Shown: positions 15,921-20,314 of the stretch, one piece after another | How positions within the stretch are numbered: the first letter of the stretch is position 1 | How the letters are laid out: each line of letters opens with the position of its first letter | Origin: CAZFUY01 sp964522445 | Lineage (GTDB): Bacteria > Pseudomonadota > Gammaproteobacteria > SZUA-229 | Assembly: GCA_964522445.1 (NCBI GenBank) | Contig: CAZFUY010000054.1 | Span: 1 to 20,314 of the forward strand | Direction of reading: 5' to 3' | DNA length: 20,314 nt | Notes under the pieces: model-generated | Told to the model about the DNA's origin: nothing | Database searches by the model: none | What the model saw: the letters and a program-made list of their open reading frames with translations, nothing else | Translations under genes and position numbers: made by a program

Positions 15921-15955
15921 GGTTAAAGGGTAAAGTACAAAGGGTAAAGGATAAA
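15921..15955. repeat. Heptamer tandem repeat upstream of gspC
   Basis: Five 7-base units in a row read GGTTAAA, GGGTAAA, GTACAAA, GGGTAAA and GGATAAA. They end 8 bp upstream of the chosen gspC ATG. On the gspC mRNA strand the unit reads TTTACCC or similar. Confidence 0.65.
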
Positions 15956-16003
15956 AACATGGCAGGCTAAATAGTCACCGAATACTTTTATAAGTGTTTA
16001 ATA

Positions 16004-16032
16004 AGAAAGACCTGGATTAACCAGGTCTTTCT
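16004..16032 (-). terminator. Intrinsic terminator of the HU-like gene
   Basis: A perfect 12-bp stem (16004-16015 with 16021-16032) closes a 5-base loop. On the minus strand the stem is followed by TTATT, so it best ends the HU-like mRNA before gspC. Toward the plus strand it is followed by ATTT and could be weakly bidirectional. Confidence 0.75.
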
Positions 16033-16097
16033 ATTTAGGGATGCCCTAACCATACTTAATCAGAGTATCCCTGGCCATAAAGCGTAACATCTAAATG

Positions 16098-16466
16098 TTA
16101 CACCATATCTTTCAGGCCTTTTAATGCTAGAACTTTAACCACTTTACGTGCTGGCTTAGCTTTAAACATCATTTCTTCACCCGTGAAAGGATTAGTGCCT
16201 TTACGTGCTTTAGTTGCAGGTTTCTTGATAACCTTAATCTTCAGTAGACCGGGAAGATTAAAGAAGCCTGGGCCACGAGGCTTGATGTTTTTCTCAATCA
16301 GACCCGCAAGACTATCTAGTACAGCCGTTACTTCTTTACGACTTAGTTCGGTTTCTCCAGCGATATGATTTAGAATTTCGCTTTTGGTTGGTGGCTTTTT
16401 TACAGCACCCGCCGCAACTTTTTTCTTTGCAGCTTTTTTCTTTGCAGCTTTCTTTTTAACCGCCAT
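16098..16466 (-). CDS. HU-family DNA-binding protein with Lys/Ala tail
   Basis: Residues 25-122 form an HU/IHF-like fold: helix-rich N part (PTKSEILNHIAGETELSRKEV), then the beta-arm region with RKGTNPFTGEE, whose Pro sits at the arm tip and intercalates in DNA in this family, and the end VLALKGLKDMV. The first 24 residues are a histone-H1-like tail of KKKAA repeats, encoded partly by a perfect 15-bp tandem duplication (16418-16447). Plain HU is about 90 residues, so the tail is an extension. It probably compacts or bends DNA in the nucleoid. GGAG lies 9 bases before the ATG inside a small hairpin. Confidence 0.85.
   Translation of the reverse strand: MAVKKKAAKKKAAKKKVAAGAVKKPPTKSEILNHIAGETELSRKEVTAVLDSLAGLIEKNIKPRGPGFFNLPGLLKIKVIKKPATKARKGTNPFTGEEMMFKAKPARKVVKVLALKGLKDMV
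16418..16447. repeat. 15-bp tandem duplication encoding the KKKAA tail
   Basis: Two identical 15-base units (16418-16432 and 16433-16447), followed by a similar partial unit, encode the Lys/Ala repeats of the HU-like protein. The copy number could vary between strains by slippage. Confidence 0.7.
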
Positions 16467-16468
16467 AC

Positions 16469-16481
16469 TAGGACGCTCCTA
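16469..16481 (-). promoter_or_regulatory. Hairpin enclosing the HU-gene ribosome-binding site
   Basis: TAGGA and TCCTA form a 5-bp inverted repeat with a 3-base loop, and the AGGAG Shine-Dalgarno lies within it on the minus strand. A hairpin here could partly mask ribosome access. It is short and may be chance. Confidence 0.35.
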
Positions 16482-16583
16482 TGGTTACAATATATGATAA
16501 TAATTAAGCAGGTTTTTGCTAAACAGATTGTTAGTGCTTTTGTACTGTAATACAAGGAGTTTTTGAAAAAAAATTAAAAAAAT

Positions 16584-17264
16584 ATGCAGGAATTTACTTA
16601 TTTAACAGCATTTGCCATAGGTTTGATGGGTGGCGTTCATTGTATTGGTATGTGCGGAGGAATAGTGGGCGCTTTAAGCTTTGGATTAAAAACTCAGCAA
16701 GGCCAGTCTGCAACATCACTTTTTAAAATTTTATTTGCATATAACTTTGGGCGATTATTCAGTTATACACTTGCCGGTGGATTAATGGGAAGTCTGGGAT
16801 GGATGGCATCACACTGGATTGAAATAAGGCAGCTGCAAATTATTTTACAATTACTGGCGGCATTATTTATGGTGCTACTGGGTTTATATCTTGCAGGCTG
16901 GTGGACTGTTCTGGTTCACCTGGAAAAAGCAGGCAGTGTTGTGTGGAAATACATTCAACCTCTGGGGCAGAAATTATTACCCGTTACAAATATAAAGCAG
17001 GCCATAGTATTAGGTTTACTTTGGGGATGGTTGCCCTGTGGACTTGTGTATAGTGTGTTGATCTGGTCTATATCGGCTGGCAGTTTTCAGCAGGGAGCAT
17101 TATTAATGTTAAGTTTTGGTTTAGGCACATTACCCAATTTACTGGCTATGGGATTATTTGCTAATCAGTTAAATCAATGGGTAAAAAATTCAAAAGTTAG
17201 ACAGATTGCTGGAAGTATGGTGATTTGTTTTGGGCTTTGGAATTTTTATCTGGTTATTGTGTAA
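16584..17264 (+). CDS. DsbD/TauE-SafE-like membrane protein
   Basis: The 226-residue protein has about six hydrophobic segments. The first half holds GGVHCIGMCGG (His19, Cys20, Cys24) and the second half LWGWLPCG, a pair of Cys-containing transmembrane motifs typical of the DsbD_2 / sulfite exporter TauE/SafE-like family. Members often sit near copper or cbb3-oxidase maturation genes; no such genes are visible here, so the cargo is unknown. The only strong Shine-Dalgarno (AAGGAG, 16554-16559) is 24 bases upstream of the ATG, an atypical spacing. A stop at 16575-16577 rules out a simple upstream in-frame start. Confidence 0.8.
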   Translation: MQEFTYLTAFAIGLMGGVHCIGMCGGIVGALSFGLKTQQGQSATSLFKILFAYNFGRLFSYTLAGGLMGSLGWMASHWIEIRQLQIILQLLAALFMVLLGLYLAGWWTVLVHLEKAGSVVWKYIQPLGQKLLPVTNIKQAIVLGLLWGWLPCGLVYSVLIWSISAGSFQQGALLMLSFGLGTLPNLLAMGLFANQLNQWVKNSKVRQIAGSMVICFGLWNFYLVIV

Positions 17265-17300
17265 GATTTGTTTTTAAGAGATAAAAGCAATTGCGGTAGA

Positions 17301-17350
17301 AGACACAGAGTCTTTTTGTAAATCCCTCTGTGCCTTTGTTGCGTTTTTTC
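17301..17350 (+). terminator. Terminator built from a CACAGAG-type repeat
   Basis: AGACACAGAG (17301-17310) pairs with CTCTGTGCCT (17326-17335) with one mismatch over a 15-base loop, followed by a T-rich tract with six T at 17344-17349. It lies 36 bp after the TauE/SafE-like stop and fits its terminator. The sequence resembles the element at 10113-10138. Confidence 0.6.
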
Positions 17351-17367
17351 TTTAATTCTATTTGTGT

Positions 17368-17664
17368 TCAACTGATCTTTTTAGGTTGAATAATACTAGG
17401 CAGGATTTTAGGCGAATGGATTTTAATACGTTTCTCTCTGCCTGTTTCACCTGAAATCAGTTCCACGTTTGATTTTGCAACTTTAAATGTTTTTGCCAGA
17501 AAGGCAATCAGGTGTTTATTGGCTTTACCATCAACAGGTGGTGCGGTAATTCTTACTTTAAGATAATCGCCCAGTATTTCTGATAATTCATCCTTCGATG
17601 CTTTGGGTTGTACTTTTATTCGTAAAAGTAAATCTTTATTCTGCCACTGATAAAAGTGGTTCAC
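17368..17664 (-). CDS. yggU: DUF167 (YggU-like) protein
   Basis: The 98-residue cytoplasmic protein matches DUF167, with LRIKVQPKASKDEL at 14-27, RITAPPVDGKANK at 38-50 and LISGETGREKRIKI at 69-82. Its biochemical role is unknown. The start is GTG at 17662-17664, overlapping the yggT stop by one base (TAGTG). It ends the yggS-proC-yggT-yggU series, whose order is conserved in many gammaproteobacteria. Confidence 0.88.
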   Translation of the reverse strand: MNHFYQWQNKDLLLRIKVQPKASKDELSEILGDYLKVRITAPPVDGKANKHLIAFLAKTFKVAKSNVELISGETGREKRIKIHSPKILPSIIQPKKIS

Positions 17665-18200
17665 TAGCCCAGTATCATTCTAAGAAAATAATGAAATGTT
17701 TGTTGTAAAAACATGAGGGCGATAATGGCAATCATGGGTGATAAATCAAATCCGCTGATGGGTGGAATAAGATTACGAAAGTGTTTTAATACTGGCCAGG
17801 TAATGCTGTGCAGTAATCCCACAACTGGGTTATATGGGTCTGGATTAACCCAGCTTAAAATAGCCTGAATAATAATGGCGTAAAGAAATACGCTAATCAT
17901 TAAATCAATGGTTTCTACAAATGTTGAGAGAATAATAATGTCGACTGATAAATAACCCTGAACCAGCGTTACCTTTATCGCAGTGAATATTATGATCAGA
18001 ATAAGTGTTGCAAGATCAATGCCCCACAAGCCGGGAATAATTCGTCGCATAGGTTTTACAGGGGGATTGGTTACTTTTACAATAAACTGTGAAACTGGAT
18101 TATAAAAATCAGCGCGTACCCATTGTAAAATAAGCCGTAGCATCAGTAAGGTAATGTAAAGATGTAGCAGTATATCAATTAAAAAAACCAGTGGATTCAT
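17664..18200 (-). CDS. yggT: YggT-family integral membrane protein
   Basis: The 178-residue protein has two YGGT repeats, each with paired hydrophobic helices. The repeats share a W-x-x-x-x-x-Y-N-P-V motif (WVRADFYNPVSQF at 27-39 and WVNPDPYNPVVGL at about 117-129), each followed by a Pro-rich loop ending in IPP or IPG. The family role is poorly defined; it has been linked to osmotic stress. The ATG overlaps the proC stop as ATGA, so translation is coupled. Confidence 0.9.
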   Translation of the reverse strand: MNPLVFLIDILLHLYITLLMLRLILQWVRADFYNPVSQFIVKVTNPPVKPMRRIIPGLWGIDLATLILIIIFTAIKVTLVQGYLSVDIIILSTFVETIDLMISVFLYAIIIQAILSWVNPDPYNPVVGLLHSITWPVLKHFRNLIPPISGFDLSPMIAIIALMFLQQTFHYFLRMILG

Positions 18201-19024
18201 TCGTCTTTTCCTAAAATATCAGCCAGCTCAGTGGCGCGTTTTTTTGCATCGGTTAATGCGTTTTTTACCAGTAATTCAAAATCATTTTTCTGAAAACAAT
18301 TTATTGCCGCTTCAGTTGTGCCGCCTTTGGAGGTAACTTTAGTTCGCAGGCTGGCTGGATCATCACTGTCTGCTGCTGCCATACGTGCAGCACCTAATGC
18401 GGTTTGTAGCGTGAGTTGTTTTGCTGTTTCAGAATCCAGGCCTAACGATTCACCGGCTTTCTGCATGGCTTCCATTAACAGGAAGAAATAAGCAGGGCCA
18501 GAACCTGAAACGGCGGTTACTGAATCGAGTAGCTTTTCATCATCAACCCAAAGTGTAATGCCGGCAGCGCCTAAAATATTTTCAGCGGTTTCTTTTTGTT
18601 TATCAGTGACCTGTTTATTTGCATAAAGCCCTGTAGCGCCTGTTTGTACCAGTGATGGTGTGTTGGGCATGCAGCGAACCAGTGCATTATTATTGCCTAA
18701 CCAGCGATTTATGTCTGTGCTGCGGATGCCTGCCGCTATAGAAATAATTAAAGGTTTTTTTGCCTGTACGCTAGCAGAAATATCACGACATACTTTTTGT
18801 AAAATTTGAGGCTTTACGGCAAGCACGACAACATCTGTTGTTGCAACGGCCTGATTGTTGTCGCCTGAAATATTAACCTGAAATTTTTCCTGCTGAAGTT
18901 TTAGCTTTTCAGCATCTGGCTCAGCAACTGTAATATGGTTGGCAGGGTAATGGTTGGCAATTAGCCCGCCAATTAAGCTGGTGGCCATATTGCCACCGCC
19001 AATAAATGTAATTTTAGATGTCAT
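18197..19024 (-). CDS. proC: Pyrroline-5-carboxylate reductase ProC
   Basis: The 275-residue enzyme reduces pyrroline-5-carboxylate to proline with NAD(P)H, the last step of proline synthesis. The N-terminal Rossmann motif FIGGGNMATSLIGGL is at 7-21. The conserved strand VLAVKPQ, the MPNTP loop, and the C-terminal signature AVSGSGPAYFFLLMEAM through LRTKVTSKGGTTEAAI are all present. The length is normal (about 270). The start lies 45 bp after yggS, in a spacer that contains two heptamer units and a TATACT, so some independent transcription is possible. Confidence 0.95.
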   Translation of the reverse strand: MTSKITFIGGGNMATSLIGGLIANHYPANHITVAEPDAEKLKLQQEKFQVNISGDNNQAVATTDVVVLAVKPQILQKVCRDISASVQAKKPLIISIAAGIRSTDINRWLGNNNALVRCMPNTPSLVQTGATGLYANKQVTDKQKETAENILGAAGITLWVDDEKLLDSVTAVSGSGPAYFFLLMEAMQKAGESLGLDSETAKQLTLQTALGAARMAAADSDDPASLRTKVTSKGGTTEAAINCFQKNDFELLVKNALTDAKKRATELADILGKDE

Positions 19025-19047
19025 CTTTAATTATAAATAGTATATAT

Positions 19048-19061
19048 AAAGTGCAAAGTAT
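19048..19061. repeat. Two heptamer units upstream of proC
   Basis: AAAGTGC and AAAGTAT are adjacent 7-base units in the yggS-proC spacer. On the proC mRNA strand they read GCACTTT and ATACTTT, like the units before gspC. Two units alone would be weak; the link rests on the other sites. Confidence 0.4.
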
Positions 19062-19069
19062 AATGGAAA

Positions 19070-19765
19070 TTAGCTTTCACGTTTACCAAATATTGCTGTG
19101 CCAATACGCAGGATTGTGCTGCCCTCCGCAATAGCTGCTTCCATATCATTACTCATGCCTATAGATAAAGTATCCAGATTTAGGCCATTATTATTTAGCT
19201 CAGTCATTGCCTGGTGGATTTGATTAAAAGCGGCACGTTGTTGTGTGAAATCTTTAGTTCTGGCGGGTATCGCCATTAATCCACGTAGTTTTATATTGGG
19301 TAGCTGTGACACTTCTCTAGCAAGCTGAGGCAGTTCATTCAAACTTGTGCCAGATTTGCCTGGTTCATTACTGATATTAATTTGCAGGCAGATATTTAAA
19401 ATACCAAGTTCAGGATCTCTTTGCTCACTTAAACGACGGGCGATTTTTAATCTATCTACGCTATGTACCCATTGGAAGTGACTGGCAATATCGCGGGTTT
19501 TATTTGACTGAACAGGCCCTATAAAATGCCAGGTGATATCCAGTGCAGATAAAGCATGGATTTTTTCCAGTGCTTCCTGTAAATAACTCTCGCCAAAATT
19601 ATGCAGCCCTGCCTTATATGCCTGCTCCAGCATGGAGGCTGGTTTTGTTTTGCTAACAGCCAGCAATAAAATATTTCTGGACGCATTTTTATATATTGAA
19701 GTGTAGTCAGCAATCTTTTGCTGAATTTGCCTGATATTCTCTGCAATATTGATTGAATTGGACAT
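19070..19765 (-). CDS. yggS: PLP-homeostasis protein YggS (PLPBP)
   Basis: The start is placed at ATG 19763-19765 (231 residues); an upstream ATG at 19819 adds 18 residues that cover the divergent promoter region. The protein is the YggS/PLPBP type: AVSKTKP near the N terminus holds the PLP-binding lysine. HFIGPVQSNK, GLMAIPARTKD, SIGMSNDMEAAI and STILRIGTAIFG are family hallmarks. It binds pyridoxal 5'-phosphate and buffers its supply; it has no known catalysis. It is divergent from pilT and upstream of proC, a conserved arrangement. Confidence 0.92.
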   Translation of the reverse strand: MSNSINIAENIRQIQQKIADYTSIYKNASRNILLLAVSKTKPASMLEQAYKAGLHNFGESYLQEALEKIHALSALDITWHFIGPVQSNKTRDIASHFQWVHSVDRLKIARRLSEQRDPELGILNICLQINISNEPGKSGTSLNELPQLAREVSQLPNIKLRGLMAIPARTKDFTQQRAAFNQIHQAMTELNNNGLNLDTLSIGMSNDMEAAIAEGSTILRIGTAIFGKRES

Positions 19766-19819
19766 AATTCTCTGAATCATTGATGAAAATTGACTATAAA
19801 CTATGGTTACAGGAGACAT

Positions 19820-19825
19820 TATAAT
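19820..19825 (+). promoter_or_regulatory. Candidate -10 box of pilT
   Basis: A perfect TATAAT lies 37 bases before the pilT ATG. A TTGACT at 19790-19795 is 24 bases upstream, too far for a standard -35, so only the -10 is convincing. GGGGAGA just before the ATG is the ribosome-binding site. Confidence 0.4.
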
Positions 19826-19862
19826 TTAATTTGTCTAGCAACATATTTTACGGGGAGAATTA

Positions 19863-20314
19863 ATGGATATTGCACAATTACTGGCATTTGGTGTGAAAAA
19901 TGGTGCTTCGGATTTACATTTGTCTGCCGGTTTGCCGCCAATGATTCGTGTTGATGGTGATGTACGCCGCATTAATGTGGATGCAATGCCACATGAGCAA
20001 ATTCATGCGATGGTGTATGACATCATGAATGATAAGCAACGTAAGACCTTTGAAGAATACTGGGAAGTTGATTTCTCTTTTGAAATTCCAGGTCTGGCAC
20101 GTTTTCGTGTTAATGCTTTTAATCATAACCGTGGTTCAGGTGCTGTCTTTCGTACCATCCCATCAAAAATTCTGACTCTTGAAGAATTAGGCGCGCCGAA
20201 AATTTTTGAAGATATTGCCAATACCCCACGAGGTATAGTGCTGGTAACAGGGCCTACGGGATCAGGTAAATCGACCACATTGGCCGGCATGGTGAATTAT
20301 GTTAATGAAAATGA
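19863..20314 (+). CDS. pilT: Type IV pilus retraction ATPase PilT (3' end outside window)
   Basis: The reading frame is open from the ATG to the window edge, giving about 150 residues. It begins MDIAQLLAFGVKNGASDLHLSAG, the typical PilT opening. It continues through the N-terminal PAS-like domain (ARFRVNAFNHNRG) to Walker A GPTGSGKST near the edge. PilT is a hexameric cytoplasmic ATPase that depolymerises type IV pili for twitching motility. A GGGGAGA ribosome-binding site sits 6 bases upstream. The Walker B and His boxes lie beyond the edge, so integrity of the rest is unknown. Confidence 0.93.
   Translation, partial: MDIAQLLAFGVKNGASDLHLSAGLPPMIRVDGDVRRINVDAMPHEQIHAMVYDIMNDKQRKTFEEYWEVDFSFEIPGLARFRVNAFNHNRGSGAVFRTIPSKILTLEELGAPKIFEDIANTPRGIVLVTGPTGSGKSTTLAGMVNYVNEN

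Noticed and set aside
15913..15960. Upstream ATG (15960) extending GspC by 16 residues
   Set aside because: The extension is read from the heptamer repeat, has no Shine-Dalgarno, and does not resemble GspC N termini.
19914..20126. Minus-strand 70-codon frame opposite pilT
   Set aside because: Antisense shadow of pilT, which has a good ribosome-binding site and conserved motifs.
1..20314. CRISPR arrays, insertion sequences, toxin-antitoxin or phage genes
   Set aside because: No regularly spaced repeats, transposase motifs or such genes were seen on either strand.

Overview
The window is chromosomal DNA from a gammaproteobacterium of fairly low GC (about 40% by eye). The basis is gene order and protein families: nudE divergent from yrfG, a full gspC-to-gspN type II secretion (T2SS) cluster, and the pilT / yggS-proC-yggT-yggU neighbourhood. 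I cannot name a genus. Almost every base is in a gene or a short spacer, and no gene-free stretch reaches 300 bp.

Layout. (1) 1-55: the 3' part of a tRNA-Phe whose upstream sequence does not continue as a tRNA. It looks like either a contig edge or an integration (att) scar. (2) 186-3204: four nucleotide-handling enzymes: a DHH-family phosphoesterase, CysQ-like bisphosphate nucleotidase, NudE Nudix hydrolase and a YrfG-like HAD nucleotidase. (3) 3267-15912: the T2SS cluster, read on the minus strand from right to left. One block is gspC-D-E-F. The second is gspG-H-I-J-K-L-M-N followed by a ykgJ-like Cys-cluster gene, with many 1-8 nt start/stop overlaps. Between the blocks, on the plus strand, lies a rhomboid protease of the rhombosortase type. 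(4) 16098-17264: a minus-strand HU-like DNA-binding protein with a Lys/Ala-rich N-terminal tail, divergent from a DsbD/TauE-SafE-like membrane protein. (5) 17368-20314: minus-strand yggS-proC-yggT-yggU (PLP homeostasis, proline synthesis, a membrane protein and a DUF167 protein), divergent from pilT, which runs off the right edge.

How it fits together. GspE powers the pump, GspF/L/M/C form the inner-membrane platform, GspG-K build the pseudopilus and GspD is the outer-membrane channel. The rhombosortase is the expected processing protease for GlyGly-CTERM proteins, which are typically T2SS clients, so its position inside the cluster suggests a secretion-plus-processing module. No client, prepilin peptidase (gspO/pilD) or pilotin is present here, so these must lie elsewhere. 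PilT is a retraction ATPase of type IV pili, a related machine that usually shares the prepilin peptidase.

Smaller non-coding signals include period-7 repeats just upstream of gspC, gspF and proC, two CACAGAG-type intergenic repeats, a perfect 12-bp terminator stem between HU and gspC, a dyad in the gspG/rhombosortase spacer, and a palindrome inside an unusually long GspI leader.
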